From CAYQDF01 sp964416175 (lineage in GTDB: Bacteria > Chloroflexota > Anaerolineae > Anaerolineales > UBA4823), in contig CAYQDF010000013.1 of NCBI GenBank assembly GCA_964416175.1, forward strand, positions 1 through 45,630: 45,630 nucleotides of DNA. The letters run 5' to 3'. The position numbers and the translations under genes are program-made. The first letter of the stretch is position 1. Each line of letters opens with the position of its first letter. Shown piece by piece: positions 1-7,986 of this stretch. A model generated the notes under the pieces. The model was not told the DNA's origin. It saw nothing but the letters and a program-made list of their open reading frames with translations, and did not search any database.

Positions 1-55
1 GGGTCGCGAAGGTTTTGTATCCATGAAGTTCGAGGGATTTTAGACGAGGAATCAT
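1..55 (-). CDS. smc: SMC chromosome-segregation ATPase, N-terminal fragment (cut by window edge)
   Basis: Reading the minus strand from an ATG at 55 gives an N-terminus MIPRLKSLELHGYKTFAT, which then runs off the window. The LKSLELHGYKTFA pattern is the typical start of SMC proteins, just ahead of the Walker A loop. It begins 18 bp after the rnc stop, and rnc-smc is a very common gene order, which supports the call. SMC would form the condensin core that compacts and segregates the chromosome. Only 18 codons are visible, so nothing can be said about the rest of the gene. Confidence 0.82.
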   Translation of the reverse strand, partial: MIPRLKSLELHGYKTFAT

Positions 56-73
56 TCAGGATTATCGTTTGAG

Positions 74-793
74 TCAGATCCGGATATTCAACTCGTTTAA
101 AGCGTGTTCCGCAGCTGCTTTTGCGGCAGATTGCTTGCTGTTTCCACTTCCCCTGCCAACTATTTGATTATTGATGTATACCTCGACTTCGAAGATCTTT
201 GCATGGTCGGGGCCAAGAGCATTGACAGTCTTATAAACAGGCGTCCCCATCCCCTGGGATTGAGCCCATTCCTGGAGCAGACTTTTGGGATCTTTGTCTT
301 TATTCGCACGCAGGATCTGGGTGGCTGCGGACTCTAACATCGGTGAGATGAATACCTGGACGGTCTCAATTCCCTGATCCAGATACATGGCGCCAATAAG
401 AGCTTCGAAAGTGCCGCAAAGCAGAGCAGGACGAGTCCTCCCCCCTCCTTCGCTCTCGCCATGGCCAAGTAGGATTGCCGGCCCAAGATTGATCTGCGCT
501 GCGAATTGGGCCAGATTTTCGGTCCGCACCAAAGCAGATCTCAGCCGTGTGAGATTGCCTTCTGACATCTCAGGAAACCGGTTGTACAACCAGGCGCCAA
601 CGAGGAAATCCAGGACCGCATCCCCTAAGAATTCGAGCCGCTCGTTGTCCTCGATCGCTTCCGGATTCTCATTCAGATAAGAGCGATGAGTGAGCGCTCT
701 GATGAGCAAGAGTGGGTCGTTGAACTTTACACCCACCCGTTTGGAAAACTCATGCGGCGATTCTTGAGTCAGATTACCCTGAGCTAAAGCCAT
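74..793 (-). CDS. rnc: Ribonuclease III
   Basis: Endoribonuclease that cleaves double-stranded RNA in rRNA and mRNA processing. The N-terminal endonuclease domain carries the family signature NERLEFLGDAVLD and the second acidic metal site GTFEALIGAMYLD. The C-terminal third is a double-stranded-RNA-binding domain ending in GNSKQSAAKAAAEHALNEL. I take the ATG at 793 (239 aa, MALAQGNL); a GTG at 838 in the same frame would add 15 residues that look non-homologous. A GGGGAG stretch lies 11 nt before the ATG. The gene sits between fabF and smc on the same strand, a widely conserved neighbourhood. The function is clear; only the start is uncertain. Confidence 0.95.
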   Translation of the reverse strand: MALAQGNLTQESPHEFSKRVGVKFNDPLLLIRALTHRSYLNENPEAIEDNERLEFLGDAVLDFLVGAWLYNRFPEMSEGNLTRLRSALVRTENLAQFAAQINLGPAILLGHGESEGGGRTRPALLCGTFEALIGAMYLDQGIETVQVFISPMLESAATQILRANKDKDPKSLLQEWAQSQGMGTPVYKTVNALGPDHAKIFEVEVYINNQIVGRGSGNSKQSAAKAAAEHALNELNIRI

Positions 794-890
794 CTGAATA
801 GATACTCCCCGGAACTCAGGGAACGCCAGCCACCCCACAGCAGTCGGGTAGCTTGCGATCCATTAGTTCCCTTTATAAAGTATATGATGA

Positions 891-2129
891 TTAATTGTAC
901 TCTTTTATCACTAAAACTGCATTATGTCCACCGAATCCAAATGCATTGCTGAGCGCAGCTTTCACATTCCTTTCCCGGGCGACATTCGGGACGTAATCCA
1001 GATCGCACTCTGGGTCAGGTGTTTCGTAGTTGATCGTCGGAGGGATGATTTTCTCCCGGACAGCCTGGATGCAAAAAATTGCTTCCAGGGCGCCGGTTGC
1101 TCCCATCATGTGCCCTGTCATCGATTTCGTCGAAGAAATCGGAATGTCGTACGCCAGCTCTCCAAAGGCGTCTTTTATCGCGCGAGTCTCAGAAATATCG
1201 TTCAGCGGTGTCGCTGTCCCATGGGCATTGATGTATCCGATATCAGCGAGATTCAAACCTGAATTCTCAATTGCCTGGCGCATTGCACGTGAACCACCTG
1301 AACCATCTTCAGCGGGAGCAGTAATGTGGAATGCATCGGCAGTTGCAGCGTATCCCGCCAGCTCGGCCAAAATCTCAGCTCCCCGTTTTCTTGCCCGGTT
1401 TTCCTTTTCAAGGACGAGGATGCCTGCGCCTTCTCCCATAACCAGGCCATCTCGATTCAGATCGAAGGGCTGTGGGGTATTGAGCTGATCGAGTCCACGT
1501 TTGGAGAGAGCGCCGATTCGATCGAACGCTGCCACCCCAAAAGGGGTGATGGTGGCATCACTGCCACCAACCACTGCAACATCGACCATCCCGGCCTGAA
1601 TCATCACCCAGGCCATACCGATCCCATCTGCCCCCGAAGCACAAGCAGATGTGATCGAAAAGCAGGGTCCCTGGTATCCCTCGTCGATTGCAATAAGGCC
1701 CGCGGCGCCATTTACCATGAACATGGGAATGATAAAAGGGCTCAGACGCCGGGGGCCTGATTCTTGCGCGATCGCGATATTATCTTCGAAAGATCTCAAT
1801 CCCCCTATTGCGGAAGAAACGATCACAGCCACCCGGCCTGATTCATACTCTCCTAACATCAACCCCGCCTGGGTGATCGCCTCTCGGGCAGCGGCAGAGG
1901 CGAGCTGTTCGAATCGATCCCGTCGGCGAATTTCCTTTGGGGGTAGATATTTTTCGGGATCGAAATTCTTGACTTCACAAGCAAATTTCACCTGAAAATT
2001 TGAGGTTTCGAATTGAGTGATCGGTCCTATTCCTGAAACCCCCCGCAAGGCATTTTCCCAGGTTTCCTGGACATTGAGACCGAGCGGGTTGACAGTCCCC
2101 ATCCCGGTAATTACAACTTTATCGTTCAT
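891..2129 (-). CDS. fabF: 3-oxoacyl-ACP synthase II (KAS II)
   Basis: Condensing enzyme of type II fatty-acid synthesis; it joins malonyl-ACP to acyl-ACP with loss of CO2. The 412-aa length is normal. The active-site cysteine is in ITSACASGADGIG, and the two catalytic histidines are in NAHGTATPLND and TGHMMGATGA, so the Cys-His-His triad is complete. The C-terminal NAFGFGGHNA motif is also present. The start codon ATG at 2129 has an upstream GAGGTG seven bases away. It lies 28 bp after the threonine synthase gene and 52 bp before rnc, probably in one transcript. The usual partner acpP is not adjacent. Confidence 0.96.
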   Translation of the reverse strand: MNDKVVITGMGTVNPLGLNVQETWENALRGVSGIGPITQFETSNFQVKFACEVKNFDPEKYLPPKEIRRRDRFEQLASAAAREAITQAGLMLGEYESGRVAVIVSSAIGGLRSFEDNIAIAQESGPRRLSPFIIPMFMVNGAAGLIAIDEGYQGPCFSITSACASGADGIGMAWVMIQAGMVDVAVVGGSDATITPFGVAAFDRIGALSKRGLDQLNTPQPFDLNRDGLVMGEGAGILVLEKENRARKRGAEILAELAGYAATADAFHITAPAEDGSGGSRAMRQAIENSGLNLADIGYINAHGTATPLNDISETRAIKDAFGELAYDIPISSTKSMTGHMMGATGALEAIFCIQAVREKIIPPTINYETPDPECDLDYVPNVARERNVKAALSNAFGFGGHNAVLVIKEYN

Positions 2130-2157
2130 CGATCGCCACCTCGTAAATAGACGAATG

Positions 2158-3252
2158 TCAACTCAGATATTTTAGTCCGGACCCTGTCAGGACCAGGACG
2201 ATCGGCTCTGAAATTACTCTGCGAAGTCTTTTCAGTGCAGCCCATACAACTGCCGAAGTCGGCTCTACATAAAACCCCCGGTGCGCGAGTTCGTCGCGTG
2301 CCGGCAAGATTTCTTCTTCATCCACTGCCACGATTTTTCCATTGCTCTGTTCGATTGCTGCCAGCACCACATCTCCTCTCAATGGATGGACAATACGGAT
2401 TCCCTCTGCAATGGTTTCCCCTTCAGAGGTCCAATCGAGGCCGATTCGTCCGTATTCAGCCAGTGCCCATAACGGGGCGCAAGCCCGGGCCTGTACACCG
2501 ATGATTTCCGGGATTTCTGTAACTAAATTTGCATTCCTCAGCGATTTGAAACCCCTGTATAGTCCTAAAACCAGCCCTCCTTGACCCACGGGACACACTA
2601 CGGTTCCAGGAGTTGCATCGAGTTGTTCAAAAATTTCATACGCAACCGTAGCATAACCCGGTATTCCAAATGGGAGGTAAGCGTGGCTGGCATAGACCAC
2701 CCCTGACCGGGCTGCGTTTAATACCGCTTCAGCGGCGTTCGAACGTGGTCCAAGCACACGGATGACATCAACCCCGTAAGACTCGATCTGTCTGCGTTTG
2801 GGTCCAGAAGCCGAATCTGGAACGAAAACTCTTCCATGTATCCCGCTGCGGGCAGTATATGCTGCGAATGAAGCACCGGCGTTACCCGACGAGTCCTCTA
2901 CAGCTTCTTTGACGCCTCTGGATGCCAGAAAGCTTATAGTCGGTGAACAGCCCCGGTCCTTAAATGAACCGGTTGGGTTGAGAAATTCCAATTTATAAAA
3001 TACCGATCGATGATCGACTTGGTCTTTTACGAGCGGGGTGCCTCCCTCTCCTAAACTGACCGGATCGACACTCGAATCGAACCCAAAAGTATGCCTGAAA
3101 CGCCAGATCCCCGGCAGATGGGGCTCCAATTCAGCCGGCGAGTAAATGAGATCTTCCCGATAATCAAACAATCCCCCGCATCTCTGGCATCGGTAAGGAA
3201 GCCCCGATTCCGGGTAGGGCTGATCACAGCTCGTACATGCTACACGCAACAC
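2158..3252 (-). CDS. thrC: Threonine synthase-like PLP enzyme with N-terminal zinc ribbon
   Basis: Predicted fold-type II PLP enzyme that converts O-phosphohomoserine to threonine. Residues 1-30 form a zinc ribbon (CTSC and CQRC). The PLP lysine is in NPTGSFKDRG, the phosphate-binding loop is SSGNAGASFAAY, and LTGSGLK lies near the C-terminus. These features match the short (about 350-400 aa) threonine synthase class of archaea and many bacteria. A related PLP enzyme such as cysteate synthase cannot be excluded from sequence alone. The start is a GTG at 3252 without a clear SD, 12 bp after the moaD-moaE stop, so translation may be coupled. No other threonine-pathway gene is nearby. Confidence 0.78.
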   Translation of the reverse strand: MLRVACTSCDQPYPESGLPYRCQRCGGLFDYREDLIYSPAELEPHLPGIWRFRHTFGFDSSVDPVSLGEGGTPLVKDQVDHRSVFYKLEFLNPTGSFKDRGCSPTISFLASRGVKEAVEDSSGNAGASFAAYTARSGIHGRVFVPDSASGPKRRQIESYGVDVIRVLGPRSNAAEAVLNAARSGVVYASHAYLPFGIPGYATVAYEIFEQLDATPGTVVCPVGQGGLVLGLYRGFKSLRNANLVTEIPEIIGVQARACAPLWALAEYGRIGLDWTSEGETIAEGIRIVHPLRGDVVLAAIEQSNGKIVAVDEEEILPARDELAHRGFYVEPTSAVVWAALKRLRRVISEPIVLVLTGSGLKYLS

Positions 3253-3264
3253 GGGTTTTCGCGG

Positions 3265-3987
3265 TCAATCTCCCTTATTGGGAAAATAATCCCCTTCCAC
3301 CCAGAATTCTCCACCAGGCCCGGTTTCCCGCTTCCAGATTGGGACGATCTCCTTCAGACGATCGATCCCGTACCGGGCAGCTTCGAACACACCTGTATCC
3401 CGATGAGGAGCACTACACGCAATCACAACCGTTGGTGTCCCAGGGTAAAGCCGACCTATCCGCTGGACAACAGCAATGCCTTCTACCTGCGGCCATTTTC
3501 CGCGAATTTCCTCGATAACCTGCCGGATCTTTTCCTCTGCCATTGGGATGTATGCTTCGTAATCCAGATATTCCGTCTCGCCAGCTTTGCCGCGGGTCGT
3601 CACCGCTCGCACGACACCCGTGAAGACGCAGACAGCTCCTGTGCCAGGTAGGGTGATCTTTTCAACCAGATCGTTCAGGTCGAGCCGGTGCTCGGTTACA
3701 GAAACTACCGTCGGTTTGATCGCTGATAGCTCCATCTCGGATCCACCGCTCACAGGGGGGAATACCGCGACTTCGGCATCACCGGGGATCAAGTCATCAT
3801 CAAAAGCATACTCGCGATTGATCGAAAAGAGCGCGGTCCCCAAAGCCTCAGCCAGACCAGGGAACTCGACGCCCAATCGTGTCTTCAAATGACGTATGCT
3901 CGATCCATCTGGTATCTCCAGGGTGGTCATCTTCGTCCCTGCCCGATCCCGGAGGCTGGCAAAAAACATGATGCGAATTATGGGCAT
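3265..3987 (-). CDS. Fused molybdopterin synthase, MoaD-MoaE
   Basis: One 240-aa chain carries both subunits of molybdopterin synthase, which inserts two sulfurs into precursor Z to make molybdopterin. Residues 1-82 are MoaD-like (ubiquitin fold) and reach VSGG at 79-82, equivalent to the free C-terminal Gly-Gly that must become a thiocarboxylate. Residues from about 90 onward are MoaE-like, with the conserved stretches CVFTGVVR, APHRDTGVFEA and VPIWKRE. In a fusion the Gly-Gly is internal, so cleavage after Gly82 is expected; Mycobacterium tuberculosis MoaX is a known precedent. It is followed by threonine synthase and preceded by moaC 30 bp upstream. The AOR-family enzyme at 20603 is a likely user of the cofactor. 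Confidence 0.93.
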   Translation of the reverse strand: MPIIRIMFFASLRDRAGTKMTTLEIPDGSSIRHLKTRLGVEFPGLAEALGTALFSINREYAFDDDLIPGDAEVAVFPPVSGGSEMELSAIKPTVVSVTEHRLDLNDLVEKITLPGTGAVCVFTGVVRAVTTRGKAGETEYLDYEAYIPMAEEKIRQVIEEIRGKWPQVEGIAVVQRIGRLYPGTPTVVIACSAPHRDTGVFEAARYGIDRLKEIVPIWKRETGPGGEFWVEGDYFPNKGD

Positions 3988-4017
3988 TTTAGTTTACCCA
4001 TGACACATGCCGTCAAT

Positions 4018-4554
4018 TCAGAGCTGCTCATTCAGGACAACCCCACTGCGTCCACCACGTTTTTCGACCAGCCGGATATTCTGGATTAGAGCAGTCTTTT
4101 CCACTGCCTTGATCATGTCGTAAATCGTTAACGCAGCTACGGACACCGCTGTCAACGCTTCCATCTCGACGCCTGTTTTTCCAATGGTCTTCACACTGGC
4201 CGTTATCCGGATCCCAGGCAGCTTCTCGTCAATCTCGAGATCGACATCGACATGGGTGAGCTGAAGTGGGTGGCAGAGAGGGATGATCTCAGCGGTCTTT
4301 TTTGCAGCCATCACACCGGCTATCCGAGCGACTGCCAGAGCGTCCCCTTTCTTTAATGTACCGGCTCTGATTTGAGCGATAGTCTCTGGTTTCAGCCTTA
4401 TTTCCCCCCTGGCAACCGCCAAGCGCTCAGTATCTGGTTTTCCGCCGACATCAACCATTCTGAAATTTCCGCCGCTATCGATGTGGGTTAGTTTGGTCTC
4501 CATGGGGGAAATTATAGCATCATAAAACTCAAAACCTCCCTTCCGTTTGGACAC
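4018..4554 (-). CDS. moaC: Cyclic pyranopterin monophosphate synthase MoaC
   Basis: Second step of molybdenum (or tungsten) cofactor synthesis: converts the MoaA product to cyclic pyranopterin monophosphate. Family hallmarks are IPLCHPLQLTHV, KTGVEMEALTAVSVAALTIYDM and the C-terminal EKRGGRSG. Two starts are possible. A GTG at 4554 has an excellent AGGAGG five bases upstream and gives 178 aa with a 17-residue extension. The ATG at 4503 (METKLTHIDSGG) aligns with the usual MoaC N-terminus but lacks an SD. I report the SD-backed start. The gene is divergent from ftsY and leads the moaC/moaD-moaE/thrC/fabF/rnc/smc run. Confidence 0.95.
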   Translation of the reverse strand: MSKRKGGFEFYDAIISPMETKLTHIDSGGNFRMVDVGGKPDTERLAVARGEIRLKPETIAQIRAGTLKKGDALAVARIAGVMAAKKTAEIIPLCHPLQLTHVDVDLEIDEKLPGIRITASVKTIGKTGVEMEALTAVSVAALTIYDMIKAVEKTALIQNIRLVEKRGGRSGVVLNEQL

Positions 4555-4596
4555 TTCGCCCTCCTCAATTGAAAGGCTCGGAAATCTTCCACATGT

Positions 4597-4602
4597 TATA
4601 AT
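4597..4602 (+). promoter_or_regulatory. -10 box for ftsY (candidate leaderless start)
   Basis: A perfect TATAAT ends eight bases before the GTG start of ftsY, and the gap (TCCGCCCC) has no Shine-Dalgarno sequence. Transcription starting about seven bases after the box would begin at or next to the start codon. No good -35 is visible at normal spacing. The TTATAA core is palindromic, so on the other strand it gives TATAAC ahead of moaC and could serve both divergent genes. Confidence 0.5.
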
Positions 4603-4610
4603 TCCGCCCC

Positions 4611-5525
4611 GTGAACGGTATTTTGAGCAAATGGAAGCAGGGATTGGCCAGGACCAGCATAGCGACTTTTGGCCAGATCGTTACCCTGCTCGGCGCTTCG
4701 GAGATCACCGATGAGACTTTCGAGCAAGTAGAAGCTTTATTGATCCGATCTGATCTGGGCGTGGACACCAGCGAAGCGATACTGGAAGTGCTGTGGGAGA
4801 GGGAACGCAGGGAAGGGCTGACTAAGAACTACCAGCTGAAAGCGGTCCTCCGTGAAGAGCTCCGCAAGAGGTTAAGGACCCCGCCTGAAATCACCTTCGA
4901 CGTGAAGCCCGCTGTGATTCTTGTTGTTGGTGTAAATGGTTCGGGAAAGACGACGACGATCGCCAAGCTCGCGAAACGGTTCTCCGATCAGCAGATGCAC
5001 GTCATCTTAGGAGCAGCAGATACGTTTCGCGCCGGCGCTGTCGATCAACTCCAGGTCTGGGCTGAACGGCTGGGAGTCCCTGTGATCGTTGGACAACCGA
5101 ACGGCGATCCCGGAGCTGTTGCATATGATACCGTTAATGCTGCCGCTGCAAGGGAATTCGATCTTGCGATCATCGACACAGCAGGGAGGTTGCATACACG
5201 TTATAATTTGATGGAAGAACTCAAGAAAATCCACCGGGTTGTCGGGAAAGCTTTGCCGGGCGCACCTCACGCAGTATGGCTGGTGATGGATGCCACAACC
5301 GGGCAGAATGCCCTACAACAGGCGCGTGCTTTCAAAGATGCTGTCCAGGTGACCGGCGTGATCCTGGCAAAATTGGACTCCTCCGCGCGAGGTGGAATGG
5401 CCTTTGCAATTCAGAAGGATCTTGACCTGCCAATCCTCTTTGCCGGTTTGGGTGAAGGTCAGGATGATTTACAACCATTTGATCCAGATTTGTTTATTGA
5501 AGGGATAATGTCTGAAAGGGAGTAG
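4611..5525 (+). CDS. ftsY: Signal recognition particle receptor FtsY
   Basis: SRP receptor GTPase that docks ribosome-nascent-chain complexes at the membrane. The N domain (residues 1 to about 85) is followed by the G domain with the P-loop GVNGSGKTTTIAKLA, the DTFRAGAVDQL motif, the G3 element DTAGR and the AKLDSSARGG motif. At 304 aa this is a minimal FtsY without the acidic A domain of the E. coli protein. FtsY rather than Ffh is indicated by the short length and the missing methionine-rich M domain. The start is GTG, apparently without an SD, close behind a TATAAT. The stop is 7 bp before prfB, so the two are probably cotranscribed. Confidence 0.95.
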   Translation: MNGILSKWKQGLARTSIATFGQIVTLLGASEITDETFEQVEALLIRSDLGVDTSEAILEVLWERERREGLTKNYQLKAVLREELRKRLRTPPEITFDVKPAVILVVGVNGSGKTTTIAKLAKRFSDQQMHVILGAADTFRAGAVDQLQVWAERLGVPVIVGQPNGDPGAVAYDTVNAAAAREFDLAIIDTAGRLHTRYNLMEELKKIHRVVGKALPGAPHAVWLVMDATTGQNALQQARAFKDAVQVTGVILAKLDSSARGGMAFAIQKDLDLPILFAGLGEGQDDLQPFDPDLFIEGIMSERE

Positions 5526-5532
5526 TTTCACC

Positions 5533-6631
5533 ATGCAGGACCTGATTGACCGTTTACTGATCGCTCAAGAAAGACTCCATAACCTCCTGGAGCGTCTTTG
5601 ACGTTGCCTCCAAGCAATCCCAGTTAGTAGAACTCAAAACAAAAACTGAAAAACAAGATCTCTGGAATGATCCAGAGACCGCTCAACGCATGATGAAAAT
5701 GCTGGCATCGCTGAAGGATGAGCTGGATGAGTGGCAATCCTTATCTCAACAGATTGACGACGCGCTGGAACTTGCCGGACTGATGGACGAAGACCTTCGG
5801 GAAGCGCTGGAATCGGAAATCCTGAATATAGAGGCGGCGATCGCCAGGCGGGAATTCGAGGCCATGTTTTCCGGAAAATATGACAGAGGAGACGCCCTTC
5901 TTGCGATCCACGCGGGCGCAGGCGGGACAGACTCGCAGGATTGGGCTGCTCTGCTGCAGCGGATGTACCTCAGGTGGGCTGAAAAAAGAGGCTATAAAAC
6001 AGAAATCCTCGATCTCACCGAAGGTGAAGAGGCTGGGATTAAATCCACTACGATATCAGTCGAAGGCAAATACGCGTATGGATATCTCCGGGCGGAGAAA
6101 GGCGTACATAGACTGGTCAGACTGTCACCGTTCGATTCTGCTCACCGCCGGCACACATCTTTTGTATTGGTAGAAGTCCTTCCGCAGGTGGAAGATAATT
6201 CGGAGATTCGTATTGACTCGGACGATTTGCGAGTCGATGTATACCGGTCTTCGAGCGCCGGCGGGCAAAATGTACAGAAGAATGCCACGGCTATCCGGCT
6301 TACCCACCTTCCAACGGGAATCGTCGTTACCTGCCAGAATGAACGGTCGCAAACCCAAAATCGGGAAAATGCTATGCGGGTTCTCCGCAGCCGGCTGCTT
6401 GAACTCAAACAACAAGAGCAGGAGGAGAAACTGGCTGCTTTGCGCGGCGAGTATCAGAAGGCAGAGTGGGGCAGCCAGATCAGGTCTTACGTACTCCATC
6501 CGTACCAGCTGGTCAAGGATCACCGCACGGGTTACGAAACTGGGAACACCCAGGCTGTCCTGGACGGAGATATCGACCCATTCATCGATGCATACTTGCG
6601 CGCATCTGTCGGAGAAAGATCCCAGGCTTGA
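5533..6631 (+). CDS. prfB: Peptide chain release factor 2, programmed +1 frameshift
   Basis: Release factor that recognises UGA and UAA. Translation begins at ATG 5533 and meets an in-frame TGA at 5599-5601 after 22 codons. A +1 shift on CTT (5596-5598) resumes at GAC 5600-5602 and stays open to TGA 6629-6631, giving a 365-aa protein, the usual RF2 length. The reading frame after the shift carries the SPF codon-recognition tripeptide (RLSPFDSAHRR) and the peptidyl-tRNA hydrolysis motif SSAGGQNVQKN. Annotating only the second frame from 5690 would lose about 52 residues. It follows ftsY by 7 bp. The frameshift itself autoregulates synthesis by RF2 level in known systems. Confidence 0.96.
5587..5602 (+). 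promoter_or_regulatory. RF2 programmed frameshift site
   Basis: The site is CTGGAGCGTCTTTGAC. It has a slippery CTT codon, the TGA stop and a C in the +4 position (CTTTGAC), which is the classic RF2 arrangement. The GGAG just upstream acts as an internal SD-like stimulator. When RF2 is scarce, slow termination at UGA allows the ribosome to slip +1 and make full-length RF2. Confidence 0.93.
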
Positions 6632-6656
6632 CATCCTCCCTCGGCGATTTTATAAT
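6628..6656 (+). promoter_or_regulatory. Consensus sigma70-type promoter for rpmF, overlapping the prfB stop
   Basis: TTGACA at 6628-6633 and TATAAT at 6651-6656 are separated by exactly 17 bp, a perfect consensus promoter. The prfB stop codon (6629-6631) lies inside the -35 box. The expected transcription start is about 6663, giving a leader of roughly 58 nt before the rpmF start codon. Confidence 0.85.
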
Positions 6657-6662
6657 CCACTC

Positions 6663-6690
6663 TGCCTGCCCAAAGGGCAGGCATTATTTT
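6663..6690 (+). terminator. Terminator-like hairpin after prfB, at the 5' end of the predicted rpmF transcript
   Basis: A 9-bp perfect stem, TGCCTGCCC / GGGCAGGCA (6663-6671 and 6675-6683), with an AAA loop is followed by TTATTTT. It has the form of an intrinsic terminator for the ftsY-prfB transcript. It also begins almost exactly at the +1 of the promoter at 6628-6656, so it would fold at the extreme 5' end of the rpmF mRNA. Confidence 0.75.
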
Positions 6691-6720
6691 GGAGCATTCC
6701 CCACTCAGGAGAAAAGGATT

Positions 6721-6909
6721 ATGCCACCGCTTCCCAAGAAGAAACATTCATCCGGCCGCAGAGACCGTCGTCGAGCGCACGATGCCCTGCACGCCCGGAA
6801 CCTGGTCCAGTGCTCGAACTGCGGTGAAATGCGCCTCCCACACCGGGTTTGTCCAAACTGCGGACACTACCAGGGGCGTGAAGTCATCGAAATAAACAAA
6901 GAGAAATAA
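6721..6909 (+). CDS. rpmF: 50S ribosomal protein L32
   Basis: Small (62 aa) zinc-ribbon protein of the large ribosomal subunit. It starts MPPLPKKKHSSGRRDRRRAH, a typical L32 N-terminus, and carries two Cys pairs, CSNC and CPNCG, so it is the zinc-binding form. ATG 6721 follows AGGAG at 6707-6711 and a nearer AAGGA. It has its own strong promoter and a downstream intrinsic terminator, so it appears to be a monocistronic unit. In many bacteria rpmF precedes plsX-fabH-fabD; here it directly precedes fabD, with plsX and fabH missing. Confidence 0.96.
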   Translation: MPPLPKKKHSSGRRDRRRAHDALHARNLVQCSNCGEMRLPHRVCPNCGHYQGREVIEINKEK

Positions 6910-6919
6910 CCCAGTCCAG

Positions 6920-6946
6920 GCCGTCTTTGAGACGGCTTTTTAATTT
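6920..6946 (+). terminator. Intrinsic terminator of rpmF
   Basis: Perfect 7-bp stem GCCGTCT / AGACGGC with a TTG loop, followed by TTTTTAATTT. It lies just after the rpmF stop and ends a few bases before the fabD start, so fabD must be reached by readthrough or by a promoter I cannot place. Confidence 0.85.
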
Positions 6947-6949
6947 CTG

Positions 6950-7909
6950 GTGTTGGCTGGCATGCTCTCGGACAATCCGAAAATCACATACACATTTCCC
7001 GGTCAGGGTTCTCAGTCCGTCGGTATGGGACGCCGGTTAGCGGAAGAATATCCACAAGCCTACGATACTTTCAAAGAAGCCGATGACCTTCTCGGGGTGA
7101 ATCTTTCAAGGCTGGCCTGGGAAGGACCGGTCGATGAACTGAACGACACCGTAAATACGCAGCCAGCTTTGTTCGTTCACTCAGTAGCTGTTTTGCGGGT
7201 CATTGAGAATGTGTTTCCCAGTTTGAAACCAGCGTACGTTGCCGGTCATTCGATGGGGGAGCTGAGCGCGCTGGTCGCAGCTAAGTGCCTGGGATTCAAG
7301 GATTGTTTGGAGCTGGTTCGGACTCGCGGAGTGCTGATGAAGCAGGCGGGTGAGCGAAATCCGGGCGGGATGGCAGCCATTTTAGGGATGGAGATCAGCG
7401 AGGTCGATCGAATCTGCTCATTGAGCAGTGCAACGGACGAGCCTGTCCAGATCGCGAACGATAATTGCCCTGGACAGGTCGTGATCTCCGGCGCTTCAAG
7501 GGCAATCCAACGCGCCATGGATCTCGCAAACCAGGCGGGGGCGAAGCGCGTGATCCCCCTCGCAGTCAGCATTGCTGCTCATTCACCTCTGATGGAAGAG
7601 GCACAAGACCTCTTCAGCCAGGCTGTCGAGCATGCGCCGCTGACTGAGCCCCATATCCCGATGATCGGGAATGTATCAGCCCGCCCATTAAATACAGTGG
7701 CTGAAATCCGTTCTGATCTTCAGGCGCAGCTCAATTCACGGGTGAGATGGACCGAGTCCGTTCAATTCATAATTGCTTCCGGCGTCTCGATATTTCTCGA
7801 AATCGGAAATGGAAATGTACTGTCGGGTCTGCTCAGGCGGATCTCCAAAGATGCCATCGGGATTCCAGTGGGCAACCCGGAGGACATCCTGAAAATCCCT
7901 GTAGTCTAG
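6950..7909 (+). CDS. fabD: Malonyl-CoA:ACP transacylase
   Basis: Transfers malonyl from CoA to acyl carrier protein, supplying extender units for fatty-acid synthesis. The oxyanion-hole motif FPGQGSQSVGMG, the nucleophile elbow GHSMGELSALVA (catalytic Ser), and the catalytic His in SIAAHSPLM are all present. Length (about 315 aa) is normal. The start is either GTG 6950 or ATG 6962 (MLSDNPKIT); neither has a convincing SD, and the ATG is equally plausible. It is followed 158 bp later by fabG, which has its own promoter-like region. Confidence 0.94.
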   Translation: MLAGMLSDNPKITYTFPGQGSQSVGMGRRLAEEYPQAYDTFKEADDLLGVNLSRLAWEGPVDELNDTVNTQPALFVHSVAVLRVIENVFPSLKPAYVAGHSMGELSALVAAKCLGFKDCLELVRTRGVLMKQAGERNPGGMAAILGMEISEVDRICSLSSATDEPVQIANDNCPGQVVISGASRAIQRAMDLANQAGAKRVIPLAVSIAAHSPLMEEAQDLFSQAVEHAPLTEPHIPMIGNVSARPLNTVAEIRSDLQAQLNSRVRWTESVQFIIASGVSIFLEIGNGNVLSGLLRRISKDAIGIPVGNPEDILKIPVV

Positions 7910-7979
7910 TCCCTTTCCTTCCGGTTGAAATGCCTGGGATCGCTGAGGATCGGACAAAATTCTGCCAATACGAATACGG

Positions 7980-7985
7980 TATAAT
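7980..7985 (+). promoter_or_regulatory. -10 box upstream of fabG
   Basis: TATAAT lies 82 bp before the fabG start codon in the gap between fabD and fabG. No strong -35 is seen at 16-18 bp spacing, so an activator or a non-consensus -35 is possible. The predicted start falls inside the palindrome at 7987-8006. Confidence 0.5.
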
Positions 7986-7986
7986 C

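Noticed and set aside
4511..4516. TATAAT seven bases before an ATG (4503) in moaC, which looks like a leaderless start
   Set aside because: The GTG at 4554 has an ideal AGGAGG and includes this stretch as coding; the box may be chance. Kept only as an alternative start.
6125..6634. A minus-strand frame of 169 codons across prfB
   Set aside because: It is opposite to the conserved SPF and GGQ coding region and has no family motif.
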